55,302 nt of DNA from Pirellulales bacterium (GCA_035533075.1 DATLUO010000267.1:1-55302), one strand, 5' to 3'. Positions 25,775 through 33,653 are shown, counted from the stretch's first letter. A program made the numbers and translations. The notes: generated by a model not told the origin, from the sequence alone.

Positions 25775-25882
25775 GCATGATCTCCTCGGATGCCGGAAAG
25801 GCGTTGAGCACTTGTTCTTTTGGTTGGTGACTGACAACCGTTGAGCGTGGTCTGTTCGTCGATGCCGCACGGCGCTAGAAGA
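25775..25882 (+). ncRNA. Degenerate mini-CRISPR (pseudo-repeat, 35-nt pseudo-spacer, pseudo-repeat), CreR-like guide RNA candidate
   Basis: Read rightward, the first pseudo-repeat (25775-25811) keeps the last 22 nt of the 16411-16591 repeat with only one inserted G, including the hairpin GATGCC-GGAAA-GGCGTT and the perfect handle TTGAGCAC. Exactly 35 nt follow (25812-25846), the same length as the first spacer of the real array. The second pseudo-repeat (25847-25882) matches 22 of its first 28 nt, including GATGCC-GCAC-GGC, then decays. Each copy is preserved on the side facing the pseudo-spacer. Its first 17 nt match 25711-25727 except at positions 6 and 12. Confidence 0.82.
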
Positions 25883-25962
25883 AACCGACTCGTTACTGCG
25901 GGCTTTCCCGGCATCTCTAAGCTGAACTTGCTTTGCTCGCCGACGCGGGCGAAAATGAAGGC

Positions 25963-26199
25963 ATGGAGATTCCCGGTCGAGTGCAGAACGGCGTCGTGGT
26001 TTTGGAAGGTGCCCCCACGCTGCCGGAGGGGGCGCACGTAACCGTTTGTTTTCACGAATCGATCGCGTCACGGCCGGAAACGAAGAAGCAGCGGATCGAA
26101 GTGCCGCTCGTTCGAACCGGTCAACCCGGCACCGTGAAGCTGACCGCGCAGCGGATCGCGGAGATTCTCGACGAAGACGATGTTTCTCCCCGACGTTAA
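25963..26199 (+). CDS. Antitoxin-like protein paired with the PIN gene
   Basis: A 78-residue product from the ATG at 25963: MEIPGRVQNGVVVLEGAPTL followed by PEGAHVTVCF, the short beta-rich beginning of DUF104/AbrB-type antitoxins, then a C-terminal TAQRIAEILDEDDVSPRR. An earlier TTG at 25933 is less likely. It overlaps the following PIN toxin gene by 20 bp. It starts about 80 bp right of the pseudo-array on the same strand and could be co-transcribed with it. Confidence 0.7.
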   Translation: MEIPGRVQNGVVVLEGAPTLPEGAHVTVCFHESIASRPETKKQRIEVPLVRTGQPGTVKLTAQRIAEILDEDDVSPRR

Positions 26200-26602
26200 T
26201 CTTTGGCTGGCGCTGACGTTCGATTCTCACGTCCACCATCCCGACGCGAAAAACTGGTTCGACGGCTTGTCCGACGACATTTGCGTGTTCTGCCGGATGA
26301 CGCAGCAAGGATTCCTGCGATTGTCCACCAACCCAAGAGCCTTCGGGCAGCACGCCCTGACGCTCCGCCAAGCGTGGCATGAATACGACGCCTTTCAAAG
26401 CGACCCGCGGGTCTCGTACGCCGACGAGCCGGCGAATCTCGAAACGCATTGGCGCAATTGGACTCGGCAGCAGTCGTTCTCCCCACACGTCTGGAACGAC
26501 GCCTATCTGGCGGCCTTCGCCCTGTCGGCAAGTCTCCAGATGGTCACTTTCGATCAGGCGTTTGCACAGTATCATGGGGTGAAGTGCGTCTTTCTGCCGT
26601 AA
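26180..26602 (+). CDS. PIN-domain toxin (VapC-like)
   Basis: A 140-residue PIN nuclease: MFLPDVNLWLALTFDSHVHH with the first Asp in PDVN, then ICVFCRMTQQGFLRLSTN, VWNDAYLAAFALSASLQMVT with the central Asp, and FDQAFAQY with the last Asp. The VNLWLA/HPxA layout is that of a distinct VapC subfamily. The ATG at 26180 lies inside the antitoxin, giving translational coupling. Unlike the PIN toxin at 14539-14958, it stands beside rather than inside a cas operon. Confidence 0.88.
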   Translation: MFLPDVNLWLALTFDSHVHHPDAKNWFDGLSDDICVFCRMTQQGFLRLSTNPRAFGQHALTLRQAWHEYDAFQSDPRVSYADEPANLETHWRNWTRQQSFSPHVWNDAYLAAFALSASLQMVTFDQAFAQYHGVKCVFLP

Positions 26603-26617
26603 GCATGAGAACCAACT

Positions 26618-27040
26618 ATGGAGTCGGGACTGACTGAGTTTTTCGACTTTCTCAAAGAGGGTTTGGCCCAAACCGGCCCATTTGTACCGAAGCCCTTTTA
26701 CGACCATGAGGGCGACACGCTCTATTTCTATGGGCGCGACGTGCCGTCGTTTGCGCGGCGGGTGAACCCGCTGCTGAGCGTCTTCCTGGCGAACGACGAC
26801 GAAAGCCTCGTCGGCTTCAAGATCGAAGGCGTGCAGCGCATCCTGGCGCGGATGGAGCGTTTGGGCATGGACAAATTCGTGATCGACGAACGCCACCAAG
26901 GAATCCGCCTCACGATTTTCTTGGAATTCGCCCTCGTCGCGCCGCCGGACGACGGCCAGCCCGGTCTGGAGCGGTTCGAAGCCGCGTTCCGCCAATACGA
27001 CGACGTTGTGGTTGATACGCGGGAACTGCAACCGAGCTAG
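26618..27040 (+). CDS. Hypothetical 140-residue protein
   Basis: MESGLTEFFDFLKEGLAQTG is followed by FYDHEGDTLYFYGRDVPSFA and VNPLLSVFLANDDESLVGFK IEGVQ. The YDxEGDTLYF and DDESLVGFKIEGV pattern resembles small proteins of the DUF2283 kind, but I would not assign it. It is 15 bp after the PIN gene and 3 bp before the HicB-like gene, so it belongs to the same rightward cluster. Confidence 0.7.
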   Translation: MESGLTEFFDFLKEGLAQTGPFVPKPFYDHEGDTLYFYGRDVPSFARRVNPLLSVFLANDDESLVGFKIEGVQRILARMERLGMDKFVIDERHQGIRLTIFLEFALVAPPDDGQPGLERFEAAFRQYDDVVVDTRELQPS

Positions 27041-27043
27041 GCG

Positions 27044-27241
27044 ATGGTCCTGAAAGTCGTGTTCAAAGTCTCCGACGAAGGTGGTTTCACGGCCTTCGTG
27101 CCGGCACCGCCGGGCTGCATCTCCGCGGGCGATACGCTCGAGGAGACGCGGAAAAACGTTCGCGAGGCCATCGAGTTGTATCTTGAGCCGGGCGACGAGC
27201 CGTTGCCCGAAGGCGGGTTTGTGGAAGGGATCGCTGTTTAG
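27044..27241 (+). CDS. HicB-like antitoxin fold protein
   Basis: 65 residues: VVFKVSDEGGFTAFVPAPPG CISAGDTLEETRKNVREAIELYLE, the short beta-beta-alpha domain of HicB family proteins (partial RNase H-like fold). No HicA partner (small dsRBD-like toxin) is adjacent, and the DNA-binding C-terminal domain of longer HicB proteins is missing. It may be an orphan or may cooperate with the 140-residue neighbour. Confidence 0.75.
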   Translation: MVLKVVFKVSDEGGFTAFVPAPPGCISAGDTLEETRKNVREAIELYLEPGDEPLPEGGFVEGIAV

Positions 27242-27256
27242 GACCGACGAGACACC

Positions 27257-27502
27257 ATGGCCACTACTGAAATCGCCGCTTTGGAGCCGCGCAACCGCGT
27301 TCAACTTCCCGCGGAATGGGTCCAGTCGCTCGGCCTGTGCGGGTCGGTGAGCCTGGAACAAACCAGCGACGGCATTCTTGTCCGTGCGGCTGCGACCAGG
27401 ACCTGGGATGAATTCTTCGCCACCGGGCTTGAAGTCGGGTCGGCGGAGCGGGCCGACGATGACGACGAGTTCGAGGTGACGCGCGATGACCTGCTGTTCT
27501 AA
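27257..27502 (+). CDS. AbrB/MazE-like small DNA-binding protein
   Basis: 81 residues: LEPRNRVQLPAEWVQSLGLC GSVSLEQTSDGILVRAA, the swapped-hairpin AbrB pattern (R-hydrophobic-LP-W then G), followed by an acidic tail (ERADDDDEFEVTRDDLLF) suited to binding a toxin. No toxin gene follows; 27503-29454 has no convincing gene. Likely the antitoxin of a lost pair (inference). Confidence 0.7.
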   Translation: MATTEIAALEPRNRVQLPAEWVQSLGLCGSVSLEQTSDGILVRAAATRTWDEFFATGLEVGSAERADDDDEFEVTRDDLLF

Positions 27503-27527
27503 CGCGGTCGGTTGCCGAGTGTTCGAG

Positions 27528-27593
27528 ACGAGACGGCCTGGGAAGGCCGCCCCACGGAACTGGCGCGGCACGACGAGACGGCCTGGGAAGGCC
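27528..27593. repeat. 21-bp direct repeat with internal GGCCT/AGGCC stem
   Basis: ACGAGACGGCCTGGGAAGGC plus C occurs at 27528-27548 and again at 27573-27593. Each copy holds the small stem GGCCT-GGGA-AGGCC. It is the first of several dispersed elements in the gene-free stretch 27503-29454. Confidence 0.75.
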
Positions 27594-27666
27594 ATCCTCC
27601 TTTTTCGCAAGACGGCAAGCGCGGCGGAGGCGCGCAAGGGCTGCGGTGAGTTCGCCTCTAGCCGGT

Positions 27667-28114
27667 CAGTCAGCGCTCGACGGGGGCAAGCCCCGATCGT
27701 GGCGGAACAAAGCCGCGGAAATCGTCGACGAACGAGAACGAATTTGACTCGGAGCATCGCTGCCCCCATTTCTTGATGTGGCCGCACCGCCCGCTCGGCG
27801 GCGCTTGCCGTGTATATAACCGATCGCGCGATAATTGCAAGCAGTCGCCACTGAGGTTTTCGCGTTGCGTCCGCCGCCGCAGGCGGCGGACGCATCGCGA
27901 AACGGAAAACGGTTGTGGGGCGCGATCGGACGCTAGCCCGGATTATTCATGGCCCCACACTAACCCGAAGCGCAAGCGAGGCCGAGCAACGAACTTACCT
28001 CGCTTGCGCTTCGGGTTGGTGTGCGCGCAGTCTGTGGTGGAATTCGTGGGGCCACGAATAATCCGGGCTAGGCCGACAGTCAGCGCTCGACGGGGGCAAG
28101 CCCCGATCGTGGCG
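27667..28114. repeat. Identical 38-bp direct repeats (27667-27704 and 28077-28114)
   Basis: CAGTCAGCGCTCGACGGGGG and the next 18 bases are identical at both places, each with the internal stem CGGGG-CAAG-CCCCG. The second copy begins 5 bp after the end of the MITE-like element, so the two copies bracket that element. Confidence 0.8.
27933..28071. mobile_element. MITE-like element of 139 bp with nested inverted repeats
   Basis: Terminal arms of 26 bp (starting CTAGCCCGGATTATTC; one mismatch) enclose a second inverted repeat (ACCCGAAGCGCAAGCGAGG against CCTCGCTTGCGCTTCGGGT). The whole element could fold into a long hairpin. It has no coding capacity. No clear target-site duplication was identified. 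Confidence 0.75.
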
Positions 28115-28700
28115 AATCACGCCGAAAACCACAACTCTCCGTGCCTCACGGTTCATTTTCCACTTGCCTCATCCCTTTTTCGGCGGGGTGGAGTTTTGCC
28201 GGTCGCCAAGCGTTTTGCTGGTATACGGGAAAAGAGCGGGCCGGGGGTCGGCCAAGCCAGCGGCGTGGTAGGATGCCGGCCGAGTGTTGATCCGTGCCCA
28301 TCCATGTCATCCGTGGCTCCCTCGTTGTTCCTGCCGCGCGGCCGCCGGAAAGCACCAAGATCGCCGCGCGGTACAAGGTCGCGCAGACCATCGACGGTAG
28401 ACAGGGAACGAGGCCGGTCCGCGGCAGCCGGGCGTGCCTAAAAATTGAGCAGCGGCGTCGGGCGGCCGTCGCGACCCGTGCGGCGGCGCACGGCTTTTGC
28501 AAATTTGCAATAGCCGTCGAAACACGGCGTTTTTTGCCAGCAACCACCCAAAAGGTACGTTGTCGGGCTGGCTGCCTAATCTGTACGCATGAAGCTAAAA
28601 TAGTGCCTAAATGTTGAGCAGTCGTGGCCAGTGGTCAGTGGCCAGTGGTTAGTGGTTAGTCGCGAGAGCGATGCAAGCCAGTTGGCCGGTAGAACAAAGA

Positions 28701-28813
28701 GGTAGACGGTAGACGGCAGACGGTAGACAGCAGACGGTAGACAGCAGACGGTAGACAGCAGACGGTAGACGGCAGACGGTAGACAGCAGACGGTAGACAG
28801 CAAACGGTAGACG
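28701..28813. repeat. Heptamer minisatellite, G(T/C)AGAC(G/A), about 16 units
   Basis: About sixteen consecutive 7-bp units alternate between GTAGACG, GCAGACG, GTAGACA and GCAGACG. The order follows a 14-bp higher pattern (GTAGACAGCAGACG) for most of the length. It lies in the same gene-free region; 28620-28660 also carries GTGGCCAGTGGTCAGTGGCC-type short repeats. I see no credible gene in 28880-29454. Confidence 0.9.
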
Positions 28814-29454
28814 CAGGAGTCGAATCGACGATTCGCGACGCCCTCTCCCTCATCGCTTATCCCTCTTCGGAACTACGAGATGATGAAATCCCTCGGGTTT
28901 TTCTCGTTTGTGCAAATTTGCACGAACGAGCGGCGCTCGGTAGCAAACGCCCTCCGTGGCGTTCCGCGTAGGGGGGGTCGGCGCCAAGCTCGCACGATCA
29001 CGGAAATCGCGGCGCGCCGGGAGAGGGCGTTGCGTACCGGGCCGCCAGAGGGTTCCGCGCTTGTACAACTCGGCCTCGATGCTTCCTCGCATCGCCGCAA
29101 AGCGCAGGCCCAAACCAGCTTAGACGGCCCAGGCGGCGCGCGTGATTTTTGTTTTTCACAAGCCGCGACACTTGTATTTTTCACAAGTGTTTTTAGCTCC
29201 TCCCCCCTTGCTCGCCAATGCTTGGGGCGCCGCCGGCAGAAAAACGCAATCCGCTTCGCTATCTTGCCGATAGTTACCAGTGCCCGCATCCGGCACTGCC
29301 GTGCCGACCCCGCGCGACCTAGGGACCCGCGGAAGACAGCTTCGCCCGACAGGTGGCTCTCGATTGCGAGCGCCCAAAGACGGTCGGCGAAACTGCCGGG
29401 ACCTTCGTCGGTCGCGCCGCAACGCAATCTTTGGCCCAGGAGATTCCCCGTAAC

Positions 29455-29751
29455 ATGCTGACCAGTGAACGAACGATTCAATCGCTGGACGACTTACGAG
29501 ATTATGTCAACGAAACCTTGTGCGAGCTTGAGCAACTCGAATGTGGCGCCTTTTTGATGACCGAGCGTGTCCTGTTGCGGGGGGGAAAGCCTTGTGGGCT
29601 TTACTTCTGCCTGCACGGACCGCGGGCCGTCACCTGTTCCGCCATCTGGGAGACCCAGAACAACACGGTGCTGTTCTACGATTCCAGCGGCGAACGGTTC
29701 CAAAAGACCCAGCTCGTTTCGGCGGCCGAGCACGAACTGGCCGCGGCCTGA
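29455..29751 (+). CDS. Small conserved-looking protein upstream of csrA
   Basis: 98 residues from the ATG at 29455, with AGGAG 11 nt upstream: MLTSERTIQSLDDLRDYVNE, LEQLECGAFLMTERVLLRGG, CGLYFCLHGPRAVTCSAIWE and TQNNTVLFYDSSGERFQKTQ. It looks like a compact cytoplasmic alpha/beta protein with no signal peptide. I recognise no family. A longer open frame reaches 29353 without a good start. It precedes csrA by 118 bp on the same strand. Confidence 0.8.
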   Translation: MLTSERTIQSLDDLRDYVNETLCELEQLECGAFLMTERVLLRGGKPCGLYFCLHGPRAVTCSAIWETQNNTVLFYDSSGERFQKTQLVSAAEHELAAA

Positions 29752-29869
29752 CGGCGGGCACGGCCGGCCGGGCCTGCCCGGACGGCGAAGCAACGCACCT
29801 CGGCTTGACATCGGTTCATACACAGTGTTCATAGATGCACCATTATCCCAAGCACGGAGGGTTGAGTTC

Positions 29870-30073
29870 ATGTTGGTTTTATCCCGAAGAGAAAACCAGC
29901 GCATTCGGCTGGGCGAGTCGATCGTGGTGACGGTCGTGCGGTTGTCGGGCGACAAGGTGCGCCTGGGAATCGAAGCCCCGGCCGATGTGGTGGTGTTGCG
30001 TGAGGAGTTGGAGCCCTTTTCACCGCCCGGGTCGGTGGAGGGCCCCGAAGCGTGCGGCCGCGGCGCCCGGTGA
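29870..30073 (+). CDS. csrA: Carbon storage regulator CsrA
   Basis: A 67-residue RNA-binding translational regulator: MLVLSRRENQRIRLGESIVV, VVRLSGDKVRLGIEAPADVV VLREEL, the complete CsrA fold with the GxxA/VxLR region that binds GGA motifs in mRNA leaders. GGAGG lies 9 nt before the ATG at 29870. The C-terminal 15 residues (PPGSVEGPEACGRGAR) extend past the usual fold. In planctomycetes it may regulate motility or carbon flow (inference). Confidence 0.95.
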   Translation: MLVLSRRENQRIRLGESIVVTVVRLSGDKVRLGIEAPADVVVLREELEPFSPPGSVEGPEACGRGAR

Positions 30074-30123
30074 CGCGCGGCCCCGCACGGGCTGGCCGAC
30101 GAGCCCCGGCCAGGCCAAGGAGG

Positions 30124-30244
30124 GCGTGTTGGGAAAGACGACGCGAAAGGCAAACATCAGGTCCCGCCCATGATCGACCGCGGTATCAGGCGCACCTGCA
30201 TGCTATGCTCGAAACGAGCCAGCCAAGTCCCTTTCCCAACACGC
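30124..30244. repeat. 14-bp inverted repeat around 93 bp, csrA/arsR gap
   Basis: GCGTGTTGGGAAAG at 30124-30137 is the exact reverse complement of CTTTCCCAACACGC at 30231-30244, the right arm touching the stop of the leftward arsR-type gene. No gene lies between the arms. It may be a MITE-like remnant or a structured 3' end. Confidence 0.65.
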
Positions 30245-30555
30245 TACGGGATTTCCAGCCGGCAGCATCCGAAGTCGAGATGCTCCGGCTGGCCGGGCTT
30301 GCGGGCAGGATGGAACACGTCGGGGTGCAGTTGATAGACGATAAATCGCCCCTGCCGCCGGTCGAGCACGACTCCGGCCTGCCGCAGCACGCCGAGATGG
30401 TGCGAGACGTTGACGACCTCCGCCCCCAGCGTCTCGGCGATATCGCTCACGTTCTTCGGGCCGTCGCGCAAGCACTGCACGATTTTGAGCCGTTCGCGGT
30501 CGGCCATGGCCCGCAGCACACGGGCACAACGATCGGATTCAAGTTGGTCGTCCAT
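30244..30555 (-). CDS. ArsR-family winged-helix regulator
   Basis: 103 residues: MDDQLESDRCARVLRAMADR ERLKIVQCLRDGPKNVSDIA, then VSHHLGVLRQAGVVLDRRQG RFIVYQL, the ArsR-type winged helix (SxHLxxLRxAGLV, RxGRxxxY). It has no CxC metal site in the recognition helix (ETLGAEVVNVSHHL), so metal sensing is not supported; the Cys pair near the C-terminus (DFGCCRLEIP) could be redox or metal active. Convergent with csrA. The target is unknown. Confidence 0.93.
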   Translation of the reverse strand: MDDQLESDRCARVLRAMADRERLKIVQCLRDGPKNVSDIAETLGAEVVNVSHHLGVLRQAGVVLDRRQGRFIVYQLHPDVFHPARKPGQPEHLDFGCCRLEIP

Positions 30556-30678
30556 TTCTCACGCCGCTCGCGGCACGAAGTGTCCCGATCGCAACGAGCT
30601 GCCTGCTCGAAGGGCGATCAGCGATACTCCATCATACGCGGTCGGGCGAGAAGTTTGTAGATTAGCGTTGAGAATCTG

Positions 30679-30741
30679 AGGCGTCAGGTTTCAGGCGTCA
30701 GGCAGAACAAGCTGACGCCTGATGCCTGAAACCTGACGCCT
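30679..30741. terminator. Long hairpin downstream of the phosphatase gene
   Basis: A 25-bp left arm (30679-30703, starting AGGCGTCAGGTTTCAGGC) pairs with 30717-30741 at all but one position, with a 13-nt loop. It lies 70 bp past the stop of the leftward phoD-like gene and between it and the arsR-type gene. It lacks a clear U tract, so it could equally be a dispersed repeat. Confidence 0.5.
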
Positions 30742-30747
30742 AACGAT

Positions 30748-30786
30748 GGTGGGCCGGCGCTCGCAAGCTCGCTGGTCCCACCCTAC
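30748..30786. repeat. Dispersed 39-bp REP-like element, copy 1
   Basis: GGTGGGCCGGCGCTCGCAAG and the following 19 bases recur in inverse orientation at 52146-52184 with one difference. It contains the near-palindrome GCGAGCTTGCGAGC. Confidence 0.85.
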
Positions 30787-30811
30787 GCTCGTTGCCAAAC
30801 GCAAAACGTTC

Positions 30812-33433
30812 TCAAGACCCTGCGGTAAGATCCACCATGAGCCTCTTGGGTTGATCGTCGTCGAGCGTTGCAAGCGCTAGTGTCTTCCATCGCTTCGTGC
30901 CCGGCTCGCCGATGCTGACTTGGTACTCGCCCAACGCGAATACGCCGGGACGAAACTCGCTGCCGGCGGTCCGCAAGGCGTAAACCAGCTCGCCCGATGC
31001 GTCGCGAACGATCACCACCGGTTGCGACACCCCTTTCACGTCCAGCGTCGGCAGGAAGGCGGCGGGGCGGCGGGCATAGTTGTCGGTCTGCTTGACGATA
31101 ATGGGCCAGCCGGCGTACTGCCCGCCGGTCGATGGGTCGGTGGGATCGACGTAGCGCGGCCAGACTTCCAGCGTTGCCGTGCGAGCGGGTTTGTTGAACC
31201 GCACGATGGCGTAGCCGCTCGCCTTGCGATATAGGGCCACAGGGTCGGGGAACTGGCCCGGCTGCGGATTGGGCACCGGGTTGGCAACCGCATGCACGGT
31301 AATCTTGTTGTGAAAGCCGTCTTCGTAGCGGCCCATGTAGGCGGGCAGGTCCGCGTCGGCGTTCGAGGGCGGACAGTCGGGGTTCCAGAACCGTTCGTAA
31401 AGATTGGCCACGGCGGGCGCACAGAGCGACCAAACCGCATCGTCGAACTCGTCGACGCCTTGACGCACCACGCTCGCCAGGTGCTGGTCGCCGGCAATGT
31501 GCAGCATAAAAGCGCGCCGCAGTTCCTCCAGCGCCTTCCGCCGGCCGGTCTGCGGCCAGCCGTTGGAATCGAGGTCCTTGTCAAGCTGGCCGGCCGTCTC
31601 GCCGCGCGAACTGATCTGCAAGTTGCAAAAGATCGTCTGGCTCAGAGCCGCCTTCATCTCTTGTCCGACCCAGTCTTCGGCGAAGGCCCTCAAAAACGCA
31701 AGCTGGCGGTCGCCCAACAGCGTGGCGCCCGGCAGGTCGGCCTGCCGCGTGTCGTAGCCCTTTTCGGTGATATGGCTGTCGGGCGTCATCTTGGCCTTGA
31801 TGACGCTGGGCGGCGATTTGAACTTGCGGTCTTCCAGGATCGCGAAGCCGATGCCGCCCCACACCAGCGATGTGTAGTAAACGCCGATCCCTTGTTCGAC
31901 CGGCGTCGAGTCATAGGGGTCGGGCAAATGGCTGGTCTGCGTCCGCTGCATGGCGTTGAGCCATTCGGGCGGCATGCCGTAGCCGCCCAGCAGGCCGCCG
32001 GGGTCGCCCTCGCGGGCCGGCTTGCCCCACGCGCCCCACACGTTGCCCTGATACACGTCGTGGTCGTCGGGGATGGTGATCGTCGGCCGGTCGCGCGTCA
32101 GGTCGCGATAGGTCCAGCACCAAAGATACCACTTGTAGAGATAGTCGAGCAGCGACTCTTCTGCCGGCTGCCGCACCACGCGGGTGGGATTGCCTTCATA
32201 AATCTGGTCGCCCGCGAAGAAGAGCAGGTCGGGATCGTGCCGGGCAACGTTCGGCAACATGTCGGCGTGCGGGAACCAGACGGTCTTCGACCAGCCATAC
32301 TGCTTGCCCGCATCGACGCGGCCGTCGACCTGCTGCACGCAGCTCAGCGTCGCCAGCACGAGTGTTTCTTTGTCGGCCGGGTCGCGGCGGATGGTGCCCG
32401 GCCAGTGCCAGGCCCGTTCGCCCGTCGCGTCGCGCAGGCGATAGACCGTGCGATAGGGCACATCGCGGCCGGCGTCCCAGTCGGTCAGGCGAAAAGTGGC
32501 CGTGTAACCGGGCACGGTCACGTCGGCCGTGGCCGCCGTCCGCCAATTTTCGTCCTGCTGAAACTGCAATTCGACCGTTTGCGGATCGCTCTGTCCGATG
32601 GGCATGAGCTGGGCCGTGAGTTTGAGCACACCGCGGTGGACGGTGTACTGCGTGGAGAGGATCGGCCCGCACGCGCGGTCGTCGTGGGCTTCGACTTTTG
32701 CGCCGGCCAGTCGCCAGTCGCGGAACCACCATCGCGTGGCCGGTTTGCCGCTGCCCGGATGCGCGACGAGCGCGACGTTGCCGGTCAGCCGATCTGGTGG
32801 AACTTCCAGCGAGGTTTCCGCCACCGTGCGTCCGTCGGCGTCGCTGATGGTGAGCGCGAGGCGATATTGGCCCTCGTGCCGGCGTCCCGCCAGCCGGATG
32901 ACTATTTCGTTGGGCAGATCGTGCTGAGTGCCGGCCTCGTTTGCCGCTTCGACGGGCTTTTCGAAGCTGCGAATGAAGGCCCGGCCGGCGCCGTCGATGC
33001 CCGCGAACCAGCCGCCGCCTGGGCCGGGATTGTGATGAATGAGGGCCGCGGCACGATAATCCATCGTGTCACCGCCGGCGCCGACCAAAAAGCCGACTGC
33101 GGCATCGTGAGCGGGCGGACCATCGCAGATGGCGCCGGCATGCGCTGTCATTTCGAATTCGTCGGGCGTCGGGCCGAGCCGCCTCGTGAGCAGGTGCAGG
33201 GTGCGCATGGGCGAGCCGGCATCGCCGCGGACGCACTCCAGCCGTCCGGCGCCCAGCCGCCAATCTTGCAAGCGATTGGCCCAGAACTGAGGGCCGATCC
33301 AAACCCGCTCCCCATCGCCGGCCCACTCGCCCGAAAATTCGTCCGCCGCCGCGGGCGCTGTCGTGGATGCCAGATTCGCGGCGCCGACAGCTCCGGCGAC
33401 CGATTTCAGGAATGTGCGTCGTGTGGGTTGCAT
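30812..33433 (-). CDS. PhoD-like alkaline phosphatase/phosphodiesterase, Tat-exported
   Basis: The preferred start is the ATG at 33433 (MQPTRRTFLKSVAGAVGAAN), with GGGGGA about 11 nt upstream; open frame continues to 33508. The RRTFLK twin-arginine motif and the A-rich run to TAPAAADE make a Tat signal. The mature part has a beta-rich N-terminal region, then the metallophosphoesterase core: LATLSCVQQVDGR, DLLFFAGDQIYEGN (metal-binding Asp), TITIPDDHDVYQGNVWGAWG (DDHD) and LHIAGDQHLASVVRQG (GDQH). About 873 residues, long for PhoD. Probably periplasmic phosphate scavenging (family knowledge). The operon context is single-gene. Confidence 0.9.
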   Translation of the reverse strand: MQPTRRTFLKSVAGAVGAANLASTTAPAAADEFSGEWAGDGERVWIGPQFWANRLQDWRLGAGRLECVRGDAGSPMRTLHLLTRRLGPTPDEFEMTAHAGAICDGPPAHDAAVGFLVGAGGDTMDYRAAALIHHNPGPGGGWFAGIDGAGRAFIRSFEKPVEAANEAGTQHDLPNEIVIRLAGRRHEGQYRLALTISDADGRTVAETSLEVPPDRLTGNVALVAHPGSGKPATRWWFRDWRLAGAKVEAHDDRACGPILSTQYTVHRGVLKLTAQLMPIGQSDPQTVELQFQQDENWRTAATADVTVPGYTATFRLTDWDAGRDVPYRTVYRLRDATGERAWHWPGTIRRDPADKETLVLATLSCVQQVDGRVDAGKQYGWSKTVWFPHADMLPNVARHDPDLLFFAGDQIYEGNPTRVVRQPAEESLLDYLYKWYLWCWTYRDLTRDRPTITIPDDHDVYQGNVWGAWGKPAREGDPGGLLGGYGMPPEWLNAMQRTQTSHLPDPYDSTPVEQGIGVYYTSLVWGGIGFAILEDRKFKSPPSVIKAKMTPDSHITEKGYDTRQADLPGATLLGDRQLAFLRAFAEDWVGQEMKAALSQTIFCNLQISSRGETAGQLDKDLDSNGWPQTGRRKALEELRRAFMLHIAGDQHLASVVRQGVDEFDDAVWSLCAPAVANLYERFWNPDCPPSNADADLPAYMGRYEDGFHNKITVHAVANPVPNPQPGQFPDPVALYRKASGYAIVRFNKPARTATLEVWPRYVDPTDPSTGGQYAGWPIIVKQTDNYARRPAAFLPTLDVKGVSQPVVIVRDASGELVYALRTAGSEFRPGVFALGEYQVSIGEPGTKRWKTLALATLDDDQPKRLMVDLTAGS

Positions 33434-33592
33434 TCTGGGCCGATTCCCCCTGCTTCGTCGCGATGGCATAGGACTGTCTATCATTCTCTGGGAGGCATTG
33501 GGTTGCAAGACTCGACGATAAACTTCATTCGTTACGGTTTTTCCTGGAAAGGCCCCTGCCTACCCTGCCTCCGAAACTCCGACACACCGACC

Positions 33593-33634
33593 TTGGAGAA
33601 ACGACGATCGAACGGTATGATAAATTGTCATACC
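33593..33634 (+). promoter_or_regulatory. mazEF-like promoter with overlapping operator
   Basis: TTGGAG (33593-33598), 17 bp, then TATGAT (33616-33621). The -10 is embedded in the inverted repeat GGTATGA/TCATACC (33614-33620, 33628-33634). The layout suits autorepression by the antitoxin starting at 33654. Confidence 0.65.
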
Positions 33635-33653
33635 AAGAGGGAGTTTCCCGATA

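Noticed and set aside
28880-29461. Possible 193-residue gene in the repeat island
   Set aside because: No family features, low-complexity composition, and another frame overlaps it equally on the other strand.
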